Shown here piece by piece: positions 45,086 through 57,103 of a stretch of 64,000 nt of DNA. The notes below the pieces were generated by a model. That model was not told where the DNA came from. It ran no database searches and was given only the letters and a program-made list of their open reading frames with translations. Origin of the DNA: Anniella stebbinsi (Eukaryota; Chordata; Lepidosauria; Squamata; Anniellidae); assembly GCA_029215795.1 (NCBI GenBank), contig JARDYH010000006.1:26861501-26925500 (forward strand), given 5' to 3'. The first letter of the stretch is position 1. Every line of letters starts with the position of its first letter. Both the position numbers and the translations under genes were made by a program.

Positions 45086-46053
45086 ATGTCAAAGAAAGAT
45101 TCTAAAAAACAACAGAAAATTCCACTTTGGCTGAGAAATAAGTCTATTGGGAGACCATCGGATAATACAGCAGCCAGATTGGCTAGAGTGGAATCTCAGA
45201 TGCCGACCTCAAGTGGCAAAAATAACAATAATAATAACAAAGACTCCCAGAAAACCGAAAGGGAGAAGGAAGGGAGGGAGGGAGGGAGGGAGGAGTTGAC
45301 CCGAAGGCAGCAGCAGCTAGAACTAAGACACCAGATGCTGCAAAGCAGCAGACAGAGCTGGTTGAGAGCATTAAAGACATGATGCAGCAGATGATGACAC
45401 AGAATAATGAAAAGATGCAAAAAATGATGGAAGAAAGCAATGAATCCCTGAAAAAAGAGGTGTTGATGGGAGTTTCAGTTGAAATAGATAGAAGTATTTC
45501 AGAAATGAAAAGGCAAATGAAGGAGGCCAATTCGAGGATTGAAAAGGTGGAGAGTAAAGTTATGGCAAATGAAATAGCCATACAGAACCAGACGGAACAA
45601 TTTGATTCAATGCAGCTGAAAATGATTGATTTGGAGGATCGGGCAAGACGCTCTAACCTTCGTCTTAGATTCTTTCCAGAATCATCGGGTGAAAACCCCA
45701 GAATTTTGAGAGATCAAGTTATGGGGTGGATTAAGGATATAACTCCAGATATTGCATGGGAAGAATGGGACATGGAAAGAATACATAGAACTGGAGGCAG
45801 AAGAAGCGGAGTAATGCCTAGAGATATCATCATAAAGTTTGCGAACTATTATAAAAAAGAGGAATTTATGAAAATAGCGAGACAAGCCCCAGAGAGAATG
45901 AAGTATCAATCAACTCCAGTACATCAGGATTTATGTTCAGAGACAATCAATTGGAGGAAAACTGTGAAAGTTTGTACAGCAGTCTTGATGAAGAAGAATG
46001 TGAGATACACGTGGGGCTATCCAGTGTTTTTGAAGTTTCAGTGGAAGGATTGA
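45086..46053 (+). pseudogene. L1-2 ORF1, frameshifted
   Basis: The N-terminus (MSKKDSKKQQKIPLW) resembles that of the other L1s. A coiled-coil region with many Met, Gln and Glu follows (about 45380-45640). The RRM-like domain has LEDRARRSNLRL, ERIHRTGG and PRDIIIKFANYYKKEEFM, and the C-terminal domain has WGYPVFLKFQW. The frame changes between 45270 and 45295 at a GGGA microsatellite, so slippage there is the likely cause. Otherwise both halves are open. Confidence 0.9.
45266..45294 (+). repeat. (GGGA)n microsatellite inside ORF1
   Basis: About six GGGA/GGAA units lie in the coding region. Four-base steps change frame, which agrees with the switch in ORF1 at this point. Confidence 0.85.
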
Positions 46054-46525
46054 AAGTACAGGATTACATCATCGGAACAAGGCATACAACTACTACAAGA
46101 GCTGGGAATAATGGATCCGGAGGAAGGAGCATCTGGAAGTAAGCCGGAGGAAGGAGCAGCTGGAAACAAGCCAGAGGAAGGTGTACTTGGAAGCAGAAAA
46201 TAGAAGAAAGTTTTTCTTTTTAAGACAGAGAATTCTAACGGATGACGAGAGATATATAAACTGATTGGGGAGTGAGGGTGGCTGTTGCTGGGAATCTTGG
46301 AAGGGCGTCTCCCCCCCCCCCCCGATTGATCTTGGGTCTTTGGATGAGGTTAACTCCTCGGGCACGAGGGGGGATGAATAATTGGGGGAGGGGAAGGGAG
46401 GGGGAAGGGAGGGGGAGGGAGGGGAATGGGGGTGGGGGGAGGAAGTGGGGTGGGAAGAAGGTGGGGAGAAGGTAGAGCACTAACAAGGGCCAATAGAAAA
46501 GACAATATGCTATGTAAAAAATATC
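46054..46525 (+). other. Inter-ORF spacer of L1-2 with extreme G-runs
   Basis: A C-run at 46310-46323 is followed by a dense series of G-runs from 46383 to 46472. This gives strong potential for G-quadruplexes on the plus (RNA) strand. No ORF is credible here. Confidence 0.8.
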
Positions 46526-49070
46526 ATGGGTAATAAATTGAAAGTAACATCATTAAATGTTAAAGGGCTGGAAATGATGATAAAACGAAAGAGAATAGAA
46601 AATTTATTGACTAGGGATAAAGCTGATATTGTATTTTTACAGGAAACACATCAAGTTAAAGAAGGGGCTAATGAAATTAAATTAAGATGGGCAAACATCT
46701 ACGAGAAAGCATATGGAACATCTAAAGCTAGAGGGGTAGCAATTATAATTTCAAAGAAATGTGGTTTTACTGATATGAAAGGAATTAAAGATGAACAGGG
46801 GAGGTATATAATTTTACAGGGGAAGATAGCTAATGAAGATTATACATTGGTGAATATATATGCCCCGAATGAAAAGCAAGAAAATTTTTATAATAAAGTG
46901 TTCAAGGAAATGCAAGGAATTCAAAAAGGCCACATTATAATGGGAGGAGATTTTAATATGGTAATGGATAAAAATAAAGATAAAGATAAATCTAATCCCA
47001 ACATAAATGATAGGCAGCAAAATGTAACAAGTTTAAATGTATTAATGAAAGCAAAGGAGATGTTCGACGTTTGGAGGTTAAACAAAGGGGAGGAAAGGAA
47101 ATATACCTTCTATTCAGCAGTACATAAGAGCTATACTAGAATAGATTACCTTTTTATTTCTAAGAGTTTAATAACAAAAGTATTAGAAGTAGGAATAGGG
47201 CTTATTAAAGTTTCAGATCATGTATTAATAAATATGGAGATGAAGATTCGGAAAGATTATAAGGAAGCTAAAAGATGGAAAGTGGACACAAGAATATTTA
47301 AACATAAACAAACGATAGAAAATATTCAGAAAGAAATGGAGGATATATGGCAAATAAATAATAATGGGGAATCCACTCAGGCTATAATTTGGGATACAAT
47401 GAAGGCGGTGATGAGAGGAATATGCGTTAGGGAATCGTCTAAATTAAAGAGACAACAAGGAGAGGAGAGGATAAGATTGGAAAAGAATATTAGGGAACTG
47501 GAGGATGAATATATAAAGAATAAAGATAAAATTATTGGGGCCCAATTACAAGCAAAAAAGAAGGAATTAGAGGGTATAGAAATTGGGAAAATACAGAGAA
47601 ACTTGATATACTTAAAAAGAGAATATTTTGAGTATAGCAATAGGAATTCTAAAATGTTGGCCAGATCCACAGAGTCAAGGAAAATGGGAAAGCCAATTGG
47701 GGCTATAAAAGATAAACTAGGTAAGATTAATAATTTAATGAAGGATAAATTACAAGTTTTTCAAGAATTCTATCAAGAGTTATATACATCAAATAACAAG
47801 TCATTGGGAAAGATTAGGGAATATATTGAGAAATACTGGAAAATAAAAATACAAGAACTGGATAGGGAAGCAATGGAACAACCGGTAACAGAGGAAGTAA
47901 TTGGAGGAGTAATAGATGAATTAAAAGTGGGGAAATCCCCGGGAATGGATGGGTTGGGTCCGGAATATTACAAAAAATTTAAGAATATGTTGGTGCCTAA
48001 ATTAAAAATATTATATAATCAAATAATAAATGGGGAGAAGGCCCCACCATCGTGGAAGCAGTCTTTAATTGTTTTAATCCCAAAACTGGATAAAGAACTA
48101 ACAGATCCGGGATCTTATAGACCTATATCATTGCTAAATCAGGATGCTAAGATATTGACAGCGATAATGGCAAAAAGATTGAATAAATTTATGCATAAAT
48201 ATATTAATAAGGATCAATGTGGATTTGTAGCAGGTAGACAGATGTCAAGTTTAATAAGTAGGGTATTGAATATGATAAATATTATAAGGAATAATAAATC
48301 ACAAGCGGGTATAATAGCCCTAGATATCTTTAAGGCCTTTGACTGTGTGGAGTGGCCAACGTTAAAGATATTAATAGACACTATGGGATTTGGAGGAAAA
48401 TTTAAGGGATTAATAGATCAGTTATATTCGGAAAATGTAGCAGAGGTAATGGTCAACGATGGTATTACAGAACAATTGTTGCTAGCCCAAGGAACTAGGC
48501 AAGGTTGTCCCCTTTCCCCAATTTTATTTGCAATGGTTATAGAGCTTTTGGCGAATGCAATTAGAGAAGATATGACTATAAAGGGGAAAGGGAAAAAAGA
48601 AGAAATTAAAATAAGTTTATTTGCAGACGATACATTACTTTCGATTCAAGAACCGATTGAGAAGATGGGGAGACTACGGCATTATCTGGAGGAGTTTGGA
48701 GAGATGACGGGATTACAAATAAACTGGCCCAAATCAGAGATGATGATGTTTAATTACAAAAAAGAACGGAAGCAAGAACTAGTCAAAAGGGAAATGAATA
48801 TTAAATTAAAAGAAAAAATAAAATATTTAGGAATATATATAACAGAGAATTTGGATAAATCGGAAGAGGAAAACTATAATAGATTAAGGCAGGAGGTTAA
48901 AAAGAAATTGGAGGAATATCAGAAGATAAAACTTTCATGGTTTGGTAGAATAGCACTATTAAAAATAAAGATATTACCTAAAATTAACTTTTTATTTAGG
49001 ATGTTGCCAATTAAAATATCAGAAATAGAGTTGAAGAAATGGCAAACAATGTTTAACAATTTTAGTAATG

Positions 49071-49086
49071 GAGATAAGAAAGCTAG
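49071..49086 (+). repeat. Left TSD of L1-3
   Basis: GAGATAAGAAAGCTAG is repeated exactly at 54709-54724 and belongs to the ORF2 of L1-2. Confidence 0.95.
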
Positions 49087-49509
49087 GGGCGTGGCCTGAT
49101 CGGGAATGGAGTAGAGTCACAAATCACTCGAGCTCCTAAAAAAAAAAGCAATGATTTAAGCACTAATTCCTTATATTGGAGTGGTTGGAGAGTTATTTAA
49201 AGTCATGAAATACTGACTGAGTGAGGAGCGGCCATCTGAGTGAGAGCTGAACCGCGGGAGTGTTTATCTAGGCTGTGAAATCGAAACCGACTGAGGACGA
49301 GGAGCGGCCATTAACGAAGGTAATTTATGGACTTATAATTGAAGATATAAGGCGGACTGGCTGACAGCGTACTGGGGGAGAGACGGAGATAAAATATATG
49401 TGAAGAGGAAGAACGTTAAACCCCAGTAAAAGTATTGTAGCTGCGTGGCTGCTGTAAGAACAAGGAGAAATAGTGAGTTGCCAGGCAGATGGGGGGGGTT
49501 TAATATCTT

Positions 49510-50520
49510 ATGAGCAAAAAGAGGCAACAGCGGGAGAAGAGGCCCCCTCTATCCACCCCCGCCTGGGTTAGACTCTCTAAAGAGCGTGTCTCGGATAAAA
49601 CTTGGCAGAGACTGACTCGCTTGGAGACGGAAACAATGCCCGATAAGCAGCCTAGCAAGAAAACTTCTCCGACAAAAGGAGCTGCGTCACTAGCACCAGA
49701 GCCACCTGTAATTCCTAAGATCACCAGAGGAGGTCAGCCAGACCCAATGTATGAATTAAAGGAAGATATTAAAAAAATGATCAGGCTTGAGTTGGCGGAC
49801 CAGGAGGAAAGGTTGGCAAAACGGATTAATGATACACAAACTGAGCTAATGTCTGGTTTAAAGGAAGCGGTGAGGGATGTGGAGGTTTTGCAGACAGAGA
49901 CTAAAGCCCTGATTGGAGTTTGCAAGAAGCAGGAAGAGCAGCTGTCTCAACATGACTTACGCCTAATCGCCATTGAGGATCGAGATCGACGTGCAAACAT
50001 TCGCATAAGGGATTATGGGGAACAAGAAGGAGAGACTCCAAAAGATTAAAGAGATACAATTTTGGTGTGGATAAGACTTCAGGAGCCACACGAGACTTGG
50101 GAGATGCTGGATCTTGAGAGAGTCCATAGGGTTGGATATAAGAGGAAAGGTATGCTCCCAAGGGACATAATTGTCAAATTTGCTAACTATTATAAAAAAG
50201 AAAAGCTCATGCAAGCAATTAGACGACAAGGTCAACCGATGATTCAAGCAACAACGGTCCAAATATATCAGGATCTCTCGCCTCAGACCATTCAGTGGAG
50301 GAAGAGCGTCAGAATGTGTACAGGAGCATTGAGGAAGAAATCGATAACTTACAGCTGGGGATATCCAGTGTTTTTGAAGTTTATGTGGAAAGGGAAGCAA
50401 GAAAGAATAACATCGTGTGAACAAGGAATGGAGCTGTTGGAGAAGCTGGGCATAATCGATGCCAAGGATGGTGGAGAAATAGAGCAAGAAGAAGGCGCGG
50501 TTGGAGGATCCAGTCAATGA
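49510..50520 (+). pseudogene. L1-3 ORF1 with one nonsense codon
   Basis: The frame is continuous from MSKKRQQREK to the family stop except for a TAA at 50047-50049, where L1-1 has TTA (Leu). Order: basic N-terminus, coiled coil (about 49790-49960), RRM (LERVHRVGYK, PRDIIVKFANYYKKEKLM) and C-terminal domain (WGYPVFLKFMW). This is the best preserved ORF1 of the three L1s here. Confidence 0.92.
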
Positions 50521-50744
50521 TAAGGGATTAGAAGGGGGGGAAAAAAAGGAGGGGAGGATTAGACTCTATTCTGGAGGTTGGGCCGGGTCCCCCCCCCTGA
50601 AGAGTTCTAAAAATAATTGGGACCAGTGCCCAGATGTCTGGTGAGGAGGGGGGGTAAAAATGGGGGTGTATGTGGGGGGAGGGTAAGGGGGGGTAAGTGT
50701 ATCACCAAGCAAGACCAACTCAAAGATATGTGTGAAAGTGAGAA
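50521..50744 (+). other. G-run-rich inter-ORF spacer of L1-3
   Basis: It contains repeated G-runs, including GGAGGGGGGGTAAAAATGGG near 50645, in the same place as in L1-1. No ORF. Confidence 0.8.
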
Positions 50745-53700
50745 ATGGAAAATAAATTGAGAATGGCAACTTTAAATGTTAAAGGGCTAGGAACAGTTAT
50801 CAAAAGGCGAAGAATAGAGATGTTGTTAAAAAGAAAAAAAATAGATATAATTTTTTTGCAGGAAACTCATCAAATAAAGGAGGGGGTTAATGAGCTACGA
50901 ATGAGGGATGTGGGAGTGTATGAAAAGTCATTTGGTACTTCTAAAGCGAGAGGTGTGGCAATAATAATATCAAAGAAATGTGGTATTAATATTCAGAGTG
51001 TAAAGAAAGATAAAAACGGAAGGCTCCTCATAATGTACTGCACGATGGAAGAGGAGGAATATGTTCTGATCAATGTCTATGCTCCAAATGGGAAACAAAT
51101 TGAATTTTTTGAAGAAGTATTTGATATGGTGGGAGAAGTGGGGAAAAAGAATATTGTGATGGCAGGAGACTTTAATATGGTACTTGATAAAGGGAAAGAT
51201 AGGGATAACATTATAAGAGATGTCAGAGGGGGGGGAAGACGGAGTTAGGTAAATTAATGGAGGGGAAAGAATTAATGGATGTATGGAGAGCTTTAAAAGG
51301 GGAAGAAAGAAAATATACTTTCTACTCACCTAGATTTAAGAGTTATTCAAGGATTGATTATATTTTTATATCAAAGAATATGGTACCTAAACTCACAGAC
51401 TGCGATATTGGAGTAATTAAGGTCACCGACCATGCATTAATGATGATGGATATTAAAATGAAGAAGGATTATAGACAAGCAAAGAGATGGAGATTGGATG
51501 GAAGAATTTTTAAAAATAAAAATACGGTGGAGAAAATAAAAAAAGAAATGCAGGAAATATGGCAGATAAATGAAAAAGAGGTTAAATTGCAGGGGTTATT
51601 ATGGGATACTATGAAAGCGGTAATAAGAGGGATCTGTATTAGGGAAATGTCCACACTTAAAAAGCAACAGGAAGTACATTATAAAAAGGCTGAAGAGGAG
51701 ATAAAGAGTTTAGAGGAGAGATTAAGAGAGAAAAAAGATAAGCGGTTATTCGCCCAAATTCAAGCGAAAAAAAAGGAATTGGAGAAAGAAGATCTAGAAC
51801 AAGTTCAAAAGAATTTGTTATATTTAAAGAGAGATTTTTTTGAATATAATAATAGAAATTCGAAGATGTTGGCCACATCTACGCAGTCAGAGAAGGCTAA
51901 GAATATGATAGGGACAATAAGAGATAAATTAGGGAATAGATGTAATTTAATGAAAGATAAATTAATTATTTTTCAGGAATTTTATAAAGAATTATATACA
52001 ACAGATGCGGTATCACAAGACAAGATTCAGGATTATGTAGAAAGAAATTGGAAAATAAGACTGGATGAGCAAGATAGAGATTGTATGGAAGGCTTGGTTA
52101 CTGAGAAAGAAATTGAGGGAATTATTGATAAACTAAAAGGAGGTAAGTCTCCGGGGATTGATGGCTTGGGGCCGGAATTTTATAAAATATTTAAAGAAAT
52201 GTTAATACCAAGATTAAAAAAATTATATAATAATATACTAGAAGGAGGAATGACTCCGCCATCGTGGGATCAGTCCTTGGTTATCTTAATACAGAAGCCA
52301 GGTAAGGATTTGACGGATCCAGCATCTTATAGACCAATATCTTTAATAAATCAGGATGCAAAAATATTTACAGCAATAATGGCAAAAAGAATGGGTACAT
52401 TTATTTATAAATATATTAAAAAAGATCAATGTGGATTTATCTCTGGTAGGAAAATGCCTAATTTAATTGGGAGAGTTATAAATATAATTAATATTATTTT
52501 TAAAAAGGAATTTAAAAGCAGGTCTATTAGCATTGGATATATTTAAAGCCTTTGATTGCGTGGAGTGGCCAGCGCTAAAAATAATATTAAAAACATTTGG
52601 GTTTGGACATAAATTTATGGGCGTGATCAACCAGCTGTATAAAAATAATAAAGCTGAAATAATGGTTAACGATGGGTTAACGCAACAGATTACACTAGCT
52701 CGAGGAACTAGGCAAGGATGTCCACTTTCACCGATCTTATTTGCAATAGTGATAGAAATTTTAGCAAATGTAATAAGGGAAGATGGAAGATTAAAGGGGA
52801 TAGGAAGAAACGACAAGATTAAAATGAATATGTTTGCGGATGATACATTATTGACACTAGAAGATCCCCTAGAAAGTGGGGAGACGATTCAGAAGCATTT
52901 GAGAGAATTTGGGGAAATTACGGGATTACAAGTTAATTGGGGGAAGTCAGAAATGATGTTGTATAATTATAACAAGGAAGAGTTGGAGAAGTGTAAAGCT
53001 AAGTTAGGATTAAGGCATAAAAATATAATACGATATTTAGGAGTTAATATAGATAAAGAATTAGAAAGATTAGAGGAACTTAATTTTGTAATGTTAAGAA
53101 AAAAGGTAGGGGAGAAATTAGAGATATATAGAAAATTAAAACATTCTTGGTTCGGTAGAATAGCGGTTATTAAAATGAAGATTTTACCTAAGGTTAATTT
53201 TTTGTTTAGAATGCTACCGATTAGAATTTCAGTAGCGGAGATGAAAAGTTGGCAAAATATGATTAATGCTTATTGTAATGGGGATAAAAGAGCTAGGATA
53301 AATAAAGGGTTATGGTATAAGGCTCAAAAGAAAGGAGGTTTAGGACTTCCGAATATTAAGTATTATTATATTGCTAATCAGTTAAGATATATTATTAATG
53401 GTATTTTAGGGGAGGAAGATTTGGAATGGTTGGAACCGCAAACAGGAGATGTAGATTTTAGATTGGAAAATATATTCTTTACTAAAATGCAAAAGAAAGA
53501 ATTGAAGTAACTGGACAACCCATGGTTGGTAAATATTTCAGAGATCTGGGAGAAGTTTAGGGGGAAGTTGATACCAGGAGACTCTCCACTCGCCCCAGTT
53601 GTAGTAGTGGGAAACTTCCCAAGGGTATTAAAAGTAGAGATAGAAGCGAGACTGAAAGATCAAGATATAATTAAGTTAAGGAATTGGATGGAAAAGATGA

Positions 53701-54587
53701 AGGATAGTGAGCATATTAAAGAGTTGTTTAAAGGACAAAAGATAGCATGATTCAAATGTTTACAATTGGAAAAATGGACTCAGGAATGGAGGTTGAAAAA
53801 TAAGAAATGTAGAAATAATACTAGATTTGAAGATTTAATTGAACTAAAAGGAAAAAAAGAAGAAGTTGGAGTTAAGAAAGGGCTGACTAGTGAGATATAT
53901 AAAATATTGATAGAGGAGGAATTTCAGGACTCACTCAATGTTATAAAAGAGATTTGGGAAGAAGATGTAAAGGGAAAAATTAATGATTATAACTGGGAGA
54001 GGATATGGAAAGTAAGGATGTTAAAGCTGTTGTTGATTAGAATTAAGGAGAATTACTATAAGACAGTGTGGAGATGGTATCTAACACCTGTAAGATTTCA
54101 CCAGATTGATAAAAAAGTGTCTAAGAATTGTTGGAGGGGGTGTCAGGAGGTTGGAACCTATTTTCATATGTGGTGGAGCTGTGAACATGTACGAAAATTT
54201 TGGGAAAGGGTTTTTAAAGAAATAAGTGATATAATTGGAAGTAAATTGGAATTAAACCCAAAGTTAGCTCTACTAGCAATATGGGATAGTGAGAATGAGT
54301 ATATAACTAATAGAGAATTGGTAAACAACCTCCTGGCACCTGTTAGGATAATGATTGCTAAAAACTGGAAAGGGCAAGGAAGCTATACAATAGAAGAATG
54401 GTATAAAGAAATTTGGGATATGGCCTTGAATGATATGTTGACTTGTAAAATGAAAATAAAGAGGGGAATGTCCAGTAAGAGTGATTTTGGAGAAATATGG
54501 AGTCCCTTTTTGGAATATGTTTTAAGATTGGGGAAGGGACAAACACCTTCAAAAGAATCATTAAAATTTTGGAAGGATGAAGAATGA
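50745..54587 (+). pseudogene. L1-3 ORF2 (EN-RT), broken
   Basis: It has the same domain order as L1-1: endonuclease (LNVKGLG, QETHQ, NVYAPN, GDFNMVLD, TDHAL), reverse transcriptase (YRPISLINQDAKI, KAFDCVEW, GTRQGCPLSPILFA, FADD), knuckle (CWRGCQ near 54133). Damage: a one-base loss in a G-run near 51230, the one-base insertion shared with L1-1 near 52495-52522, a TAA at 53508-53510 and a TGA at 53748-53750 (Trp in L1-1). The final frame runs to the stop at 54585-54587. Confidence 0.93.
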
Positions 54588-54708
54588 TTAAGAGAAGGTC
54601 TCAGGGGGTGGGGGTGCACGGGGGGGGATTGTTGAGGGTTATGTTGTTTGTTTATTATATTGTGTATGTTTATTGTGTTGAAATTAATAAAAATTATTAC
54701 AAAAAAAA

Positions 54709-54724
54709 GAGATAAGAAAGCTAG
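54709..54724 (+). repeat. Right TSD of L1-3
   Basis: Exact copy of 49071-49086, right after the A-tail. Confidence 0.95.
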
Positions 54725-55995
54725 AATAAATAAGAAAATGTGGTATAAACAACAGGGAATAGGAGGGTTAGGCCTTCCTAATTTGAAGGGATATTATTTG
54801 GCTAACCAATTAAGATATGTAGTGGAAGGTATTTTAGGTTTGGGAGAAAAGTGTTGGTTAGAATTGGAACCTAAAGAAGTAGAAATGGAATTGGAAAATA
54901 TATACTTTAATAAAATTAATAAGAAATTTTTACAAAGAGTTAGGAATCCAATATTGAAGAATATTTTGGAGATTTGGGCTAAGAATAAGATTAAATTAAT
55001 ACCCGCTTTCTCCCCATTAACTCCGGTAGAGATGATGGAGAGCTTCCCAGAAAATCTAAAAGAAGTAATGGGGAAAATATTAAGAAAACAAAACATAAAT
55101 AGATTAGAAAGAGTGATAAAGATGGATAATTTAAATCAAATAAAAGAAACATTAAGGGAAGAGAAAGTTTCATGGATTAATTGTATGCAGTTGGAACAGT
55201 GGATAAAGAAGTGGGTAAAAGAAAATAAAAAATGTAGAGAATATACGATATTTGAAAAAATGATAAGACAAAGACGAGAGGAGGAACAAAATATGGTATT
55301 AAAAGGTATAACAAGTGAAATTTATAAAATGATGGTAAAAGAAGAACAAGGAGATGGTTGCAAACAGGTGTGGGAAAATGATATGAAAATTTTAATAGGT
55401 AATCAGAATTGGGCGAAGTTATGGGGAGCAAGGAATTTGAAAACTCTATCAGTAAGGATAAAGGAAAATTATTATAAATTAATGTGGCGATGGTATTTAA
55501 CACCAATTAGATTGAATCAAATAGATAAAAATATTCGGTATTATGCTGGAGAGGATGTCAACAAACTGGCACATATGTTCATATGTGGTGGTCGTGTAAA
55601 TATGTACAAAAGTTTTGGCAAATGGTATATAAAGAGATAAAAGAGATAACGGGAATTGATTTGGAGTCATCCCCAAAGATTGCGTTATTATCAATATATG
55701 AGGGGATGAAATGTAATCAGAATACTAAGGATTTAATTACTATGTTACTAACTGCAGCAAGATTAATAATAGCAAGGAAATGGAAGATGAAGGATAACTA
55801 TCAAATGCTGAGTGGTATAAAGAGGTATGGGATATTGCTATTAATGTCAAACTAACATGTAATATTAAAGTAGAAAAGGGAATATGTAATAGAAATGAAT
55901 TTGAAAATATATGGAAATTATTTTTAGAGCATGTATTGTTGAGAGGGAAAGGACACAAACCTGTGCAAGAAGTATCACAATTTTGGAAAATGTAA

Positions 55996-56127
55996 TGAAG
56001 AAGAATTGGTCCTGGTGAGGGGTGCTCGTGGTGTATAAAGAATGGAAAAGAATGGTATAATTGTAGTTAAGAGTTGAAATAAATTTTCAAAAAAAAAAAT
56101 TATTTAAATTTTTTTAAAAAAAAAAAC
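55996..56127 (+). other. L1-2 3' UTR and tail
   Basis: The short 3' UTR lacks the long G-run of L1-1 and L1-3 and ends with GAAATAAATTTTC followed by two A-runs separated by a T-rich stretch. Confidence 0.7.
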
Positions 56128-56140
56128 CAAGCTGCAGAAC
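56128..56140 (+). repeat. Right TSD of L1-2
   Basis: Exact copy of 44842-44854; the provirus RNase H coding sequence continues from here. Confidence 0.95.
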
Positions 56141-56598
56141 TGACAGCACTGGCAATCGCCTTGGAATGCGCAGAAGGCAAAGTGGCAAACATTTACGGCA
56201 ACAGCCGCTATGGATTTGGAGTAGTGCATGCCCATGGAATGTTGTGGAAAGAGAGAGGCTTCATCACGTCATCAGGACAGAAGATTGCAAATGGACCACA
56301 AGTTGAGAGGCTGTTAGAAACATTAAAGAAGCCACTTCGAGTATCAGTGATGCATGTCCGTGTGCATAGAAAAAGCAGCTGTCCAGAAGAAAGAAAAGGG
56401 AACCAGTTGGCAGATGAAGCATCAAAAAAGGCAGCTATGGAGGGACCAGAGCCAGAACCAGCAAAGCAACTGAACCTCCTACCAGTCAAGTGGAAAGAGA
56501 CAATACCAGTTTTCTCACCAAAAGAAGAAACAGCCGCCAAAAGTGCCAAGCAATGTAGACTTCAGAGGGTTGGTGGGTTCTTCCAGGAGGAAAAGTAG
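56141..56598 (+). pseudogene. pol remnant: rest of RNase H
   Basis: The open frame continues RNase H after L1-2. SRYGFGVVHAHGMLW matches the region around the third catalytic residue, but the Asp expected just before it is Asn here (YGNSRYGF). GNQLADEASKKA holds the final Asp. The tail leads into the linker before integrase. Apart from the interruption this is one of the better preserved parts of pol. Confidence 0.87.
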
Positions 56599-57095
56599 TG
56601 TTGCCAAGACCTCTGCTGATCCAGCTAGTACTAGCCTTACACCAAAGCACTCACCTGGGAGGGAGTGCTCTGGGAGACTTAATGACACGGGAAGTGGTGG
56701 CACCAGGACTGTATGTTGAAATGCAGAGAGCTGTGGCAAATTGTCCCACTTGTCAGAAAACCAACCCAAAGGGACACCCTCGTCCTGAACCTACAGGTGG
56801 CAGGCCATGGGCCTTCTACCCATTTCAAAGACTTCAAATTGACTTTGCCAAGCTGATGCCAGCCCTCAGGTACAAATATTTACTAGTAATCGTAGACCAG
56901 CTCACAGGTTGAGTGGAAGCATTTGCCACAAGGAGGGCCACAGGCACAGGCTACAGCCAAGGTCCTCTTGAAAGATATCATTCCCCGTTTCCTGCTGCCT
57001 GAGGTGATAGAGCCTGATCAAGGATCACACTTTATTGCACAGGTAGTTTGTGAAGTGTCAACAGCCCTGGGAACAGAATGGGTTCTCCACTCGCC

Positions 57096-57103
57096 CTGGA
57101 GAC
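57096..57103 (+). repeat. 8-bp TSD of the hAT-type insertion (left)
   Basis: CTGGAGAC here and CTGGAGCC at 57854-57861 match at seven of eight positions. Confidence 0.75.

Larger units (their letters stand above)
49087..54708 (+). mobile_element. Full-length L1 retrotransposon L1-3 (5,622 bp)
   Basis: It starts GGGCGTGGCC, like L1-1, and ends with TTAATAAAAATTATTAC plus eight As. It is bounded by exact 16-bp TSDs inside L1-2. The 5' UTR is 49087-49509, ORF1 49510-50520, the spacer 50521-50744, ORF2 50745-54587 and the 3' UTR 54588-54708. By eye it is 93-95% identical to L1-1, except for a 577-bp tract with only one mismatch. It is the youngest layer of the nest but carries several inactivating changes. 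Confidence 0.95.
46526..55995 (+). pseudogene. L1-2 ORF2, interrupted by L1-3
   Basis: The frame 46526-49086 is open for 853 codons: endonuclease (LNVKGLEM, FLQETHQ, NIYAPNE, GGDFNMVMD, SDHVL) and reverse transcriptase (YRPISLLNQDAKI, KAFDCVEW, GTRQGCPLSPILFAM, LFADDTLL). L1-3 then intervenes. The frame resumes in phase at 54725 (ARINKKMWYKQQG) and runs to about 55530, where a frameshift occurs. The C-x3-C-x7-H-x4-C knuckle (LCWRGCQQ...HMWWSC) is readable near 55546-55600 in the next frame. Another shift lies near 55810, and the family stop is at 55993-55995. EN and RT were intact when L1-3 arrived. Confidence 0.92.
44855..56127 (+). mobile_element. Full-length L1 retrotransposon L1-2, split by L1-3
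   Basis: Subtracting the insertion, L1-2 is about 5,635 bp (44855-49086 plus 54725-56127), a complete L1 with 13-bp TSDs. It has a 5' UTR (44855-45085), ORF1 (45086-46053), a G/C-run spacer (46054-46525), ORF2 (46526-55995 with interruption), a 3' UTR and an A/T-rich tail. It belongs to a different subfamily from L1-1 and L1-3: ORF1 has a different N-terminus and ORF2 differs throughout. It sits in the provirus in the same orientation. Confidence 0.94.
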
